Both the position numbers and the translations under genes were made by a program. Below, piece by piece: positions 1 through 7,931 of a DNA stretch of 64,000 nt. The first letter of the stretch is position 1; each line of letters begins with the position of its first letter. The stretch is from Zobellella endophytica. GTDB taxonomy: Bacteria > Pseudomonadota > Gammaproteobacteria > Enterobacterales > Aeromonadaceae. The stretch lies in the NCBI RefSeq assembly GCF_003012775.1, contig NZ_PXYG01000001.1, positions 186,001 through 250,000 of the forward strand, read 5' to 3'. The notes beneath the pieces are model-generated. The model ran no database searches. It was not told the origin of the DNA and worked only from the letters and a program-made list of their open reading frames with translations.

Positions 1-215
1 AGGGAGCCCCGCTCCAGGGCGTAGCCGAGCCCGAGAAAGGTCATGGTGGCCACCCCGTAACCCACGAACTCATCCAGTACGAAGGTGGAGCGGCCGAACA
101 GCCGCAGCACGATTTCCAGCAGGATATGGCCGGTGATATAGAGAATAAGCCCCATGGCGAGCCCGCCCGCCAGCTGGTTGAGCCGGTGGCTGAGCAAGTT
201 GACCAGCGCGGCCAT
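1..215 (-). CDS. TRAP transporter small permease (DctQ-like), partial
   Basis: The reverse strand from 215 reads a hydrophobic protein starting MAALVNLLSHRL. One long membrane segment (about residues 16-38) is followed by an LFGRSTFVLDEF stretch and the start of a second segment, typical of the four-helix small subunit of tripartite ATP-independent periplasmic transporters. The gene runs off the window edge, so only 71 residues are visible. It begins 3 bases after the stop of the upstream solute-binding protein gene, so the two are one operon, and the large permease presumably lies beyond the window. The substrate cannot be read from this fragment. Confidence 0.8.
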   Translation of the reverse strand, partial: MAALVNLLSHRLNQLAGGLAMGLILYITGHILLEIVLRLFGRSTFVLDEFVGYGVATMTFLGLGYALERGS

Positions 216-218
216 GGC

Positions 219-1202
219 TCAGCCTTCCTGCCGGAACTGCTCGAGGAGCTGCCGCCCGCGTTCGCCGGTTTCCTTCAGCCAGCCGTCTATCGCGACCTGG
301 GCGGCCTGTTGCAGCGCCTGGGTGAAGTCGGCGGGCAGCTCCTCCCTGATGGTGACGCCGTGCTCGTTCAGGGTCCGGTAGTTGGCGGCTACCCGGGTGC
401 GTACCTGCTGCCAGTTGTGGGCGTCGGTCTGGCGCGCGGCCTCCAGCAGGGCGGCCTGCTGTTCGGGCGTGAGCCGGTCGAACTCGTCCTTGTTCATGTG
501 CACCATATTGAGCGGAATGGCGTACTGGATGGCGCTGTAGTGCCGCAACTGCTCCCAGAAGCTGGCGTTGGCGCCAGCCTCGGCGGAGGTGAGCACGGCG
601 CTGATGCCCCCGGTGGAAAGCTGGGGCACCACGTCGGCCCAGGACAGGTTCACCGGGGTGGCGCCGGCTTCCTTCAGGGTGAGGGTGCCATTCTTGTCGT
701 AGGTGCGGATCTTCAGGTTTTTCAGGCCGGCGGCGGAGGCCACCTCCTGCTTGGCCCAGATGCCGCTGGCCGGCCAGGGCGAGGCGTAAAGCAGGATCTG
801 ATCGTTGTCGGCGAACACCTGGTCGTAGTGGGGGCGGGCCAGACGGTACAGCTGCTCGGCCTGGTCTTCATCGCGCACCAGGAAGGGCAGGGATGATAGC
901 GAGAAAATCGGGTCTATCCCCGCCAGAGTGCCGGCCAGGGTATCGGCCAGCTGGATGGCGTTGTCCGCCACCGCGTAGAAGTGATCCGCCGACTTGTAGC
1001 CTAGGGCGCCGCCGGTATGCAGGGTGATCACCACCTCGTCGTTGGTCAGCTCCTTCACCTTGTCGATGAAGTAGCTGTCGCCTTCGGCATGGATGGAGCT
1101 GTGGTTGTATTCGTTGGAAAAGTCCATTCGGGTAGCGGCGGCCCCCTGCAGCGGCAGCAGGGCGGCGAGGGAAAGGGCGAGTACGGAAAGGGTGTGTTTC
1201 AT
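219..1202 (-). CDS. TRAP transporter solute-binding protein (DctP family)
   Basis: A 327-residue periplasmic binding protein of the DctP/TAXI-like TRAP class. Residues 1-22 (MKHTLSVLALSL...) form a clear Sec signal peptide. Motifs such as GGALGYKSADHFYAV and LKIRTYDKNG, and the substrate-domain pattern VNLSWADVVPQLSTGGISAVLTS shortened to WADVVPQLSTG, match family members. I chose the ATG at 1202 because it starts directly with the signal peptide and has AGGG upstream. A GTG 30 bases earlier would add a charged leader. It is followed at once by the small permease gene. The ligand is probably an organic acid or amine-derived acid, but this is inference from the family only. Confidence 0.85.
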   Translation of the reverse strand: MKHTLSVLALSLAALLPLQGAAATRMDFSNEYNHSSIHAEGDSYFIDKVKELTNDEVVITLHTGGALGYKSADHFYAVADNAIQLADTLAGTLAGIDPIFSLSSLPFLVRDEDQAEQLYRLARPHYDQVFADNDQILLYASPWPASGIWAKQEVASAAGLKNLKIRTYDKNGTLTLKEAGATPVNLSWADVVPQLSTGGISAVLTSAEAGANASFWEQLRHYSAIQYAIPLNMVHMNKDEFDRLTPEQQAALLEAARQTDAHNWQQVRTRVAANYRTLNEHGVTIREELPADFTQALQQAAQVAIDGWLKETGERGRQLLEQFRQEG

Positions 1203-1396
1203 GGCGGCGTCATCCCTGAGAGTGAGTTTCACTCGAGTATGGGAGCTTGTCGCGAGGGGGAAAGGCGCAGAAACGACACGGAAATAGCCGACAGCGGCGT
1301 GGCCAGGCGGGCATTAACCCGGTTGTCACATTCGGCCGGGTTGTGCTACATCCTTGGGCTGCAGGAGCCGCTTGTCGTTATTGGGCAGGAAGCCCT

Positions 1397-1804
1397 TCAG
1401 GGTTGCTTGTCGAACACCCTGACGCCCTCGGGGATCTGGAACCAGTCCTGTTTCTGGCTCACCCACACATGGGCGCTGGGCTGGATCAGGCGGGTGTCGG
1501 CCAGGTTGGAGGGCTTGAGCTTGATGACGCCCGGTTCATCGGGATTGAAGTGGTAGAGGCGGTTGCCGCAGACCGGGCAGAACCTGGCGCCGTTGATATT
1601 GCCGCTCTCGGCCACCCGGCGCCACTCGGCCATCTCCCCCTCGAATTGCACCGCCTCGGCGCGCACCACGGCGGTGATGCTGAAGGTGCTGGTAGAGAGC
1701 TTCTGGCACTCCTTGCAGTGGCAGGCCACCACCATCAGCGGTGGTTCTTTCAGTTCGTAGGTTACGCCGCCGCACTGGCAGGAACCCTGGATGGGGTAGT
1801 TCAT
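1397..1804 (-). CDS. GFA-family (glutathione-dependent formaldehyde-activating-like / CENP-V) zinc protein
   Basis: A 135-residue protein with the complete cysteine pattern of the GFA/CENP-V fold: GSCQCGG at the N terminus, CHCKECQK in the middle and FCPVCGNRLY later. These hold two zinc ions. Family members are often annotated as S-(hydroxymethyl)glutathione synthase, but for most no activity has been shown. Start ATG at 1804 has GGAG 7-10 bases upstream; an earlier in-frame methionine would add 28 residues of unrelated sequence. A link to formaldehyde released by demethylation of methylated amines elsewhere in the window is attractive but unproven. It is monocistronic as seen here. Confidence 0.8.
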   Translation of the reverse strand: MNYPIQGSCQCGGVTYELKEPPLMVVACHCKECQKLSTSTFSITAVVRAEAVQFEGEMAEWRRVAESGNINGARFCPVCGNRLYHFNPDEPGVIKLKPSNLADTRLIQPSAHVWVSQKQDWFQIPEGVRVFDKQP

Positions 1805-1958
1805 CGTTGTTACTCCGCATGGGCGATACAGGGAACAAAGAAGTGGCTCTTTGGGAACCATCCTTGAGTATGCCTCATATGAAACCACAAGTGCGGCGAG
1901 CCGGGAAGTGACTCACCGCCGGGCCCGCAGCCGATGAAGCCGCAGGCCACGGCGGTTA

Positions 1959-3057
1959 TTAACCTGGCCTACAAATAGATAAAGTGTTACCTTTGTCATC
2001 TATGGACAAAATTGACACCAGAAAACTGAGCTCTGAGCTTCAGCAGCATAATCGAAACCTGGCTATCCGCATGTTCAACTCCGGTCATTCTCGCCAACAG
2101 ATTGCCGAGGTGCTGGATGTTCACTACGGTACCGTGTGTCGCTGGATACGGGGATATCAACAGCAGGGCGAGACAGGCTTTCAGCTTGGCAAGCGAGGTC
2201 GCCGAACCGGCGAAGACCGTTTGCTTACCCCTGCTCAGGAAGACACACTTCAGCAGCTGCTGCGTGAAAAGTGCCCGGATCAGCTCAATCTGCCCTTCGC
2301 GCTCTGGAGCCGACCGGCCATCAAGGCGCTGATCTGGCAACGCTGGCGGGTCAAGATCGCCACGCGTACCCTCAGTACTTACCTGGCCCGCTGGGGATTT
2401 ACGCCCCAAAAACCGGCGAAGCAGGCCTATGAGCAATGTGACAAGGCCGTGCAACAGTGGCTGGACACAACCTATCCGTTTATCCAAGCGCGAGCCAAGC
2501 TGCATTACGCCGAGATCTTCTGGGGCGATGAGACAGGCATCAAGAATCAGTGTCAGCATCAGCGAGGTTTTGCTCCCAAAGGCCAGACACCGGTGGTGAG
2601 ACTCAACGCCAAGCGCTTCTCGGTCAACATGATGTCGGCCATCAACAACCAGGGCAAAGTTCGCTTCATGGTGTACGAAGAGACGATGACCACGAAGGTA
2701 CTATTGCGTTTCTTCAAACGTCTGATCGCCTCTTCACGCAAGAAAGTCTTCCTGATTCTGGACAATTTGCGGGTCCATCATGCCAAGCTGGTTCGCTCCT
2801 GGCTGGAAAAGCATAAGCAAGAGATAGAGGTGTTTTATCTGCCGTCTTATTCACCCGAGCTCAACCCAGATGAATACCTGAATGGTGATCTGAAGCAAGG
2901 GATCCGGGCGTCATCGCCGGCTCGCAGTCACCAAGATCTCAAGGCTAAGGTCACACGACATATGAAGGGGCTTCAGAACAAACCTGACCGGGTTAAAAAA
3001 TACTTCAAACATCCTCTTATCCGGTATGCGGCGTGATCTATTTGCAAGCCGGGTTAA
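1959..3057 (+). mobile_element. IS630-family insertion sequence, complete
   Basis: About 1.1 kb carrying one transposase gene. The ends are 22-bp imperfect inverted repeats: 1959-1980 begins TTAACCTGGCCTACAAATAG, and the reverse complement of 3036-3057 begins TTAACCCGGCTTGCAAATAG. Both ends are flanked by TA (1957-1958 and 3058-3059), the target duplication expected for IS630/Tc1-mariner elements. The transposase frame is open from end to end, so the copy may be active. It sits 8 bases beyond the stop codon of the cysteine hydrolase gene. Confidence 0.9.
2002..3036 (+). CDS. IS630-family transposase
   Basis: A DDE transposase of 344 residues. The N-terminal third holds helix-turn-helix DNA-binding segments (SRQQIAEVLDVHYGTVCRWI). 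The catalytic DDE triad is visible: Asp176 in FWGDETG, Asp254 in LILDNLRVHH and Glu291 in SPELNPDE. Length is normal for IS630. I chose the ATG at 2002, which starts with the usual MDKIDTRKLS leader; a GTG at 1984 would add six residues. The stop codon TGA overlaps the start of the right inverted repeat. No frameshift or truncation is seen. Confidence 0.9.
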   Translation: MDKIDTRKLSSELQQHNRNLAIRMFNSGHSRQQIAEVLDVHYGTVCRWIRGYQQQGETGFQLGKRGRRTGEDRLLTPAQEDTLQQLLREKCPDQLNLPFALWSRPAIKALIWQRWRVKIATRTLSTYLARWGFTPQKPAKQAYEQCDKAVQQWLDTTYPFIQARAKLHYAEIFWGDETGIKNQCQHQRGFAPKGQTPVVRLNAKRFSVNMMSAINNQGKVRFMVYEETMTTKVLLRFFKRLIASSRKKVFLILDNLRVHHAKLVRSWLEKHKQEIEVFYLPSYSPELNPDEYLNGDLKQGIRASSPARSHQDLKAKVTRHMKGLQNKPDRVKKYFKHPLIRYAA

Positions 3058-3064
3058 TATGCCG

Positions 3065-3553
3065 CTACACCAGGCGGCAGCGGGCGCTCAACCCCCGTAG
3101 CGCGATGTCGCTCAGGCCCTGGGTGGGCGCCGCGCAGCCCTTGGCGATGATATGAACCCGCATGCCCTGTGCCTGGGGCGACAGCGCGGTGTGCGTCACG
3201 CAGTGCTGGGTCATCATGCCGGTCAGGTAGATGTCGGTGATGTCCGCGTCACGCAGGATGGGCTCCAGTCCGGTGTCGAAGAAGCTGTCGGCCTGATGCT
3301 TCGGGATGACCGGCGCATCGCCCAACGCGGCGGCGATGGCGGGATGAAGGTCTGCGCCTTTGGTGCCGGAGCCAAGCGCCGAGGCCAGTGGCGGATTGAG
3401 GTGCTGCACCCCCACCACCAGCCAGCCGTCGCGCCTGGCCTGTTCAATCGCTTCCACGGCCGCCTGGCAGGCTGCTTCTGCATTTTCCAGGGTGAAGGCG
3501 CCGCCGGGGAAGTAGTCATTCTGGATATCGATCACGATCAATGCGTTGTTCAT
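3065..3553 (-). CDS. Isochorismatase-like cysteine hydrolase
   Basis: A 162-residue isochorismatase-fold hydrolase. The family triad is visible: Asp in LIVIDIQNDYF (residue about 9), Lys in VIPKHQADSFF, and the nucleophile Cys in GMMTQHCVTHTA. Members hydrolyse amides or N-carbamoyl compounds such as nicotinamide, N-carbamoylsarcosine or ureidoacrylate; the substrate is not readable here. The start at 3553 is set by AGGA 8 bases upstream. The protein ends a few residues earlier than many relatives, at a TAG only 8 bp from the IS630 copy, so a slightly altered C terminus is possible. It is divergent from a GlxA-type regulator that probably controls it. Confidence 0.85.
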   Translation of the reverse strand: MNNALIVIDIQNDYFPGGAFTLENAEAACQAAVEAIEQARRDGWLVVGVQHLNPPLASALGSGTKGADLHPAIAAALGDAPVIPKHQADSFFDTGLEPILRDADITDIYLTGMMTQHCVTHTALSPQAQGMRVHIIAKGCAAPTQGLSDIALRGLSARCRLV

Positions 3554-3627
3554 GGCATTTTTCCTTTGGTGAATCGGGATGAAGACTGCCTCGGGCATAG
3601 AGGCAGCCGGGATTGTTCGGAACGTCA

Positions 3628-3747
3628 TCACTTCGCCGTCGGCCGGCACCCGCACCCGGTCCTGGGTGTCCCGGTTCGGGCAACGGCGTTGCCTGTGCTC
3701 AGGGCCAGCGCCAGGATCAGGGAATGGGCGAGGGTGTTGATTTTCAT
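3628..3747 (-). CDS. Short secreted-peptide reading frame, possibly a gene remnant
   Basis: A 39-codon frame with a good ribosome site (AGGAG 6 bases before ATG 3747) and a convincing signal peptide (MKINTLAHSLILALALSTGN). It stops after a Cys-rich tail. The adjacent reading frame stays open without a stop right into the cysteine hydrolase gene, so a longer exported protein may have been broken by a frameshift. I do not recognise the product. It lies just upstream of the hydrolase gene and would be co-transcribed with it. Confidence 0.35.
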   Translation of the reverse strand: MKINTLAHSLILALALSTGNAVARTGTPRTGCGCRPTAK

Positions 3748-3888
3748 GGTATTGCTCCTGAGTGGTTAAGCGACGGAAGCCATTATCGACGCCTTTGGCC
3801 ACGCAAAAAATTGACCTGTATGCCAATGATCGAAAAGATTGGGCCATGCTGTTAGGATAATGCTCCCGCCATTTGCAGAGGTATCCTT

Positions 3889-4845
3889 ATGTCCAGGCCC
3901 CTGGTCGCCCTTGTGCTCTATCCGCGCTTCAGTCCCTTCCATGTGTCGGTGCCTTACGCGATATTCGATTCGATGCTGCCGGATAACCCCTTGTTCGAGC
4001 TGAACATCGTGTCTCCCGGGGGCCGGCCGCAGCAGGCCAAGCGGGCGATGACGATAGCGCCCGACGGCGGGCTCGAATTGCTGGACAGGGCAGACATCGT
4101 GGTGGTGCCGGGATGGCACGATCTGAGCGAGCCGCCGGAGCCGGCCCTGGCCGAGGCGCTGGTCCGTGCCCACACCCGGGGGGCCCATGTGGTGGGACTG
4201 TGCTACGGTGCCTATGCCCTGGCCTACGCGGGCCTGCTGGATGGCCGCAAGGCGGCGACCCACTGGATGGCCGAGCAGGACTTCGGCCGGCGCTTCCCCT
4301 CGGCGGCGCTCGATACCAATGCTCTCTACGTGGAAGACGATCGTTTGATCACTTCCGCCGGTACGGGGGCGGGGCTGGATTGCTGCCTGTACATAGTGCG
4401 CGCCTATTACGGCACCCGGATAGCCAACAGGGTTGCCCGCATCATGGTGGTGCCGCCGCACCGCGAGGGCGGGCAGGCCCAGTTTATCGAGCAGCCCGTC
4501 GCCCTCTCCACCCAGGACGCCCATATCAACCGCCTGCTCGACTACCTGCGGGAAAACCTGGCCCGGCCGCACGGTATCGACGAGCTGGCCGCCCGCACCG
4601 CCATGAGCCGGCGTACCTTTACCCGCCATTTCCACAAGGCCACCGGCATGACCTTCGGCGAATGGCTGGTGAACGAGCGCTTGCAGCGCAGCCTTGAACT
4701 GCTGGAAAACCATTCCTTCTCGGTGGAAAAAGTCGCGGAAATGGTGGGCTTTCATACCGCAACCTCATTCCGCCAGCACTTCCGGCAACGGTACCAGGTC
4801 AGCCCCCGGGCCTGGCGCAAAACATTTGGCGAAGTTGAACGCTGA
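3889..4845 (+). CDS. GlxA-family transcriptional regulator (DJ-1/PfpI domain plus AraC HTH)
   Basis: A 318-residue regulator. Residues 1-190 form a class-I glutamine-amidotransferase-like (DJ-1/PfpI) domain with the nucleophile-elbow motif VVGLCYGAYAL. Residues 215-315 form an AraC-type double helix-turn-helix (IDELAARTAMSRRTFTRHF, then VEKVAEMVGFHTATSFRQHF). Such proteins usually sense amine or amide ligands and activate neighbouring catabolic genes. It is divergent from the cysteine hydrolase across about 335 bp, which suggests that gene as its target. The effector is unknown. AGAGG precedes the ATG. Confidence 0.88.
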   Translation: MSRPLVALVLYPRFSPFHVSVPYAIFDSMLPDNPLFELNIVSPGGRPQQAKRAMTIAPDGGLELLDRADIVVVPGWHDLSEPPEPALAEALVRAHTRGAHVVGLCYGAYALAYAGLLDGRKAATHWMAEQDFGRRFPSAALDTNALYVEDDRLITSAGTGAGLDCCLYIVRAYYGTRIANRVARIMVVPPHREGGQAQFIEQPVALSTQDAHINRLLDYLRENLARPHGIDELAARTAMSRRTFTRHFHKATGMTFGEWLVNERLQRSLELLENHSFSVEKVAEMVGFHTATSFRQHFRQRYQVSPRAWRKTFGEVER

Positions 4846-4942
4846 GGCTTCGCGCTGCCCGTCCGAACGGTGGTGGAGCAGCTAAAAGCCTGTTTAAATG
4901 GTAAAATAAGCGAAAACGGACTGTTGCCGGATCGTATCCAGT

Positions 4943-5875
4943 ATGACCATGAAGCTTAAACCGCTGCCGCCCATGAACAGCCTGATCGTATTCGAGGCGG
5001 CGGCACGCCATCTGAGTTTTACCCTCGCCGCCAGTGAGCTGAACGTGACCCAGGGGGCGATCAGCCGCCAAATTCGCCAGTTGGAAGACTACCTGGGCAA
5101 GGCGTTGTTCGTGCGGGCCAGCCGCAGCATTACCCTGACGGCCACCGGTCTGCAGTATTACCAGACCGTTTACCGTGCCTTGCTGGACGTGGCCCAGGCC
5201 ACCGGTGAAATCAAGAAGTGGCAGGGGGAGCAGCAGGTGACCGTGGCCACCACCAACGCCATGGCGGCGCTCTGGTTGCTGCCCAAGGTGGCGGCCTTTC
5301 AACAGCAGCACGAAGAGATCGACCTGCGCATACTGGCGACCGACAACATCATGGATCTGCGCCGGCTCGACTGTGATATCGCCCTGTTCTATTGCCGGGT
5401 GCCGCCGGCGGAGATGAAGGTGACCACCCTGTTCCCGGAGGAGGTGTTCCCGGTGTGCAGCCCTGCCTATCTGGAACGGCTGAAAGCATGCGAGACTCCG
5501 GAGGACATCTTCGGCAAGACGCTGCTGTATCTGGATGATTCGCAGCGGGACTGGGTCAACTGGCCGGAATGGTTCGAATCGGTGGGGCTGCCGGTGGTGG
5601 CGCCGCGCAACAGGGTCAACATCAACAACTATCCCATGTTGTTGCAGGCGGCCGTCAACGGGCAGGGCATCGCCCTGGCCTGGGGTTCGCTGGTGGATGA
5701 CTACCTGCAAAGCGGGGCCCTGGTCAGGCCGGTGGACACGGTGCTGCGTACCCAGGACAATTTTTCCATGCTGGAGCCCTCGGGGCGGGGGGTGGTGCCG
5801 GCCAGCGTCAAGCTGTTCCGCAGCTGGCTGCTGGAGCAACTGCCGGGGCAGGTGGGAGAGAAGGGTCTGGCCTGA
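4943..5875 (+). CDS. LysR-family transcriptional regulator (GcvA-like)
   Basis: A 310-residue LysR protein. The N-terminal winged HTH reads SFTLAASELNVTQGAISRQI (about residues 27-46), and the C-terminal part is a periplasmic-binding-like effector domain. The HTH and the early VATTNAMAALWLLPKV pattern resemble the GcvA/AmpR group. It converges on the BCCT gene across a shared terminator. Two genes away lies the Rieske/aldehyde dehydrogenase operon, the most likely target. A T-N11-A palindrome near 7645 upstream of the BCCT gene could be its site. ATG at 4949 is an alternative start. Confidence 0.88.
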   Translation: MTMKLKPLPPMNSLIVFEAAARHLSFTLAASELNVTQGAISRQIRQLEDYLGKALFVRASRSITLTATGLQYYQTVYRALLDVAQATGEIKKWQGEQQVTVATTNAMAALWLLPKVAAFQQQHEEIDLRILATDNIMDLRRLDCDIALFYCRVPPAEMKVTTLFPEEVFPVCSPAYLERLKACETPEDIFGKTLLYLDDSQRDWVNWPEWFESVGLPVVAPRNRVNINNYPMLLQAAVNGQGIALAWGSLVDDYLQSGALVRPVDTVLRTQDNFSMLEPSGRGVVPASVKLFRSWLLEQLPGQVGEKGLA

Positions 5876-5894
5876 AGCCGAGGTGAATACAGCA

Positions 5895-5923
5895 AAACGC
5901 CGGGAAACTTCCCGGCGTTTTTT
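5895..5923. terminator. Bidirectional rho-independent terminator
   Basis: AACGCCGGGAA / TTCCCGGCGTT forms an 11-bp stem with a short loop, with A-rich sequence on the left and TTTTTT on the right. It serves the convergent LysR gene and the BCCT gene. Confidence 0.85.
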
Positions 5924-5925
5924 GC

Positions 5926-7614
5926 TCACTTGCCGAACTGGGGCTCGGCCTGCCACTGCTCTTCCGGCTCCTGCTCCGGCAGCGGGCCGTCCAGCCTGGC
6001 GGGCTCGGGCCGCACGTGCTCCGGCAGCATGGCCCAGGGCTGGGGTTCGCGGCGGATGCTGTGGAACAGCGTCAGGCTCATCACCGCGATAAAGATGGCG
6101 ATGGGGAAGCCGGCGATGATGGAGGCGGTTTGCATCGCCTTCAGCCCGCCGGCATACAGCAGCACGGCGGCGATGGCGGCGATGATCACCCCCCACAGCA
6201 CCCGGATCATGGTCGGCGGCTCAGTGTCGCCGGCGGCATCCAGGGTGCAGAGCACCAGGGTGCCGGAGTCGGCCGAGGTGATGAAGTAGGTGCCGAGCAG
6301 CACGCAGGCCAGCACACTCAACAGCTTGCCCAGGGCGCCGGCGTCCAGGTTGTCGAACAGGGTGAACAGCGCCCGGGTGGTGTCGGCCTTGGTGGCCGCC
6401 AGGATGGGGCCGCCGGCGAAGGGCGCCTGGGCCGGCTCGCCGGCCTCGGCCAGCACCACCGCCTGTTGTTCGTAGGCGGTGCGCGCATCCTGCTCTACCT
6501 TGAGTGCCGCGCCGCCGAACACCGACATCCACAGGAAGGTGATCAGGGTGGGCACGATCAATGCGCCGCCGATCAGCTCGCGGATGGTGCGTCCCCTGGA
6601 GATGCGGGCCACGAACATGCCGACGAAGGGCGCCCAGGTCATCCACCAGGGCCAGTAGTAGGCGGTCCACCAGTTCTGCCAGCCGGAATCGTTCTGGGCA
6701 TCGCTCCACAGGCTCATGCCGACGATGTTCTGGGCATAGCTGCCGGTGCTTTCCAGCAGGGTGTTGAGCATGTAGCGGGTGGGGCCGACATAGAGCACGA
6801 TCAGCACCAGCAGCAGCGACAGCAGCATGTTCCACTCGGACAGCCGGCGGATGCCCCGGCCCACGCCCGACAGCACCGAGGCCACGGCGCAGGTACAGAG
6901 CACCACGATGATCAGCAATTGCACGCCGAGGCCGATGCCCACCCCGAACACCTGGTTCAGGCCGGAGTTGATCTGGATGACGCCCATCCCCAGCGTCTGG
7001 GAAATGCCGAAGGCGGTGATGGCCACGGTGAGGATGTCCACCCCATGGCCGATGGGGCCGTAGATGCGGTTGCCGATCAGCGGATAGAGGATGGATCTGA
7101 GGGTAAAGGGCAGGTTCTTGCGGTAGGAAAAATAGGCCAGCGCCAGGGCGACGATGATAAACACCGACCAGGGATGCAGACCCCAATGGAAGAAGGCCAG
7201 CTGCATGGCGGTGCCGGCCGACTCGTTGCTCAGCCCGGTGGTGAAGGGATTGTCGGCATAGTGCCACATGGGCTCGGCCACCGACCAGAAGATAAGGCCG
7301 ATGCCCATGCCGCCCGAGAACAGCATGGACACCCACGACAGATAGCTGAACTCGGGCTTTTCATCGTCCTTGCCCAGGCGGATATGGCCGTAGCGGCTGA
7401 TCATCAGATACAGCAGAAAGCCGACCACCAGGGTGACCAGCCCAAGATAAAACCACTTCATGTTCTGCAGCAAAACGCCGGAAACGGTTTCGAAATATTG
7501 CCCGGCCTGGTTGGCCAGAATGGCACAGAACAACACGAAACCGATCACCAGCACCTTGGATGCAATGGTCACGGTTGGGTTCAGTCCCTTCAGGATCCCG
7601 GATGTCGCACGCAT
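5926..7614 (-). CDS. BCCT-family betaine/carnitine/choline transporter
   Basis: A 562-residue membrane protein with about 12 hydrophobic segments. Hallmarks of the family are GMGIGLIFWSVAEPMWHY in TM3 and the Trp-rich segment WWTAYYWPWWMTWAPF in TM8, which forms the quaternary-ammonium box. The GMGIG version is the one found in sodium- or proton-coupled betaine and choline importers rather than CaiT-type antiporters. The start at 7614 has GGGAGGAG directly upstream; an ATG at 7638 lacks a ribosome site. The gene is divergent from the Rieske oxygenase operon, so it probably imports that operon's substrate. The exact quaternary amine is not determined. Confidence 0.92.
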   Translation of the reverse strand: MRATSGILKGLNPTVTIASKVLVIGFVLFCAILANQAGQYFETVSGVLLQNMKWFYLGLVTLVVGFLLYLMISRYGHIRLGKDDEKPEFSYLSWVSMLFSGGMGIGLIFWSVAEPMWHYADNPFTTGLSNESAGTAMQLAFFHWGLHPWSVFIIVALALAYFSYRKNLPFTLRSILYPLIGNRIYGPIGHGVDILTVAITAFGISQTLGMGVIQINSGLNQVFGVGIGLGVQLLIIVVLCTCAVASVLSGVGRGIRRLSEWNMLLSLLLVLIVLYVGPTRYMLNTLLESTGSYAQNIVGMSLWSDAQNDSGWQNWWTAYYWPWWMTWAPFVGMFVARISRGRTIRELIGGALIVPTLITFLWMSVFGGAALKVEQDARTAYEQQAVVLAEAGEPAQAPFAGGPILAATKADTTRALFTLFDNLDAGALGKLLSVLACVLLGTYFITSADSGTLVLCTLDAAGDTEPPTMIRVLWGVIIAAIAAVLLYAGGLKAMQTASIIAGFPIAIFIAVMSLTLFHSIRREPQPWAMLPEHVRPEPARLDGPLPEQEPEEQWQAEPQFGK

Positions 7615-7644
7615 AACTCCTCCCTCTGCGTTACTCATTGTTGG

Positions 7645-7659
7645 TTAACCAGTTGTTAA
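7645..7659. promoter_or_regulatory. LysR-type palindrome upstream of the BCCT gene
   Basis: TTAAC-CAGTT-GTTAA is a perfect 15-bp palindrome with the T-N11-A layout of LysR operators, 31 bp upstream of the chosen BCCT start. It is a candidate site for the LysR regulator encoded at 4943-5875; binding is inferred. Confidence 0.45.
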
Positions 7660-7785
7660 CATGGTGGGGAGGTTAGGGCGCGGCGTGGGTTCGCTCAATC
7701 GATTTATTCTCATCCATCGGTGAGTTTTGGTCATGGATAGCCGCTACCTCGGACAGGTTTCCGGGCAGGAAGGGCAGGGCCATGG

Positions 7786-7808
7786 ATGGATGACAAAAGC
7801 TCATCCAT
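7786..7808. promoter_or_regulatory. Palindromic operator candidate between BCCT and Rieske genes
   Basis: ATGGATGA-N7-TCATCCAT is a perfect 8-bp inverted repeat in the 317-bp divergent intergenic region (7615-7931). A related half-site, CTCATCCATC, occurs near 7711. The arrangement suggests a shared operator for the divergent promoters. The rest of the intergenic stretch shows no gene. Confidence 0.45.
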
Positions 7809-7931
7809 ACCCGGCCAAAAAGTCGTTTGTTTGTTGCCGCTATGTTAACGACACTCTCCCCCATCGGTACCCCGGGGTGCCAATGACAACAAACAGCGCA
7901 GGAAGCACTGCATCATTGTGGAGAGAACAGC

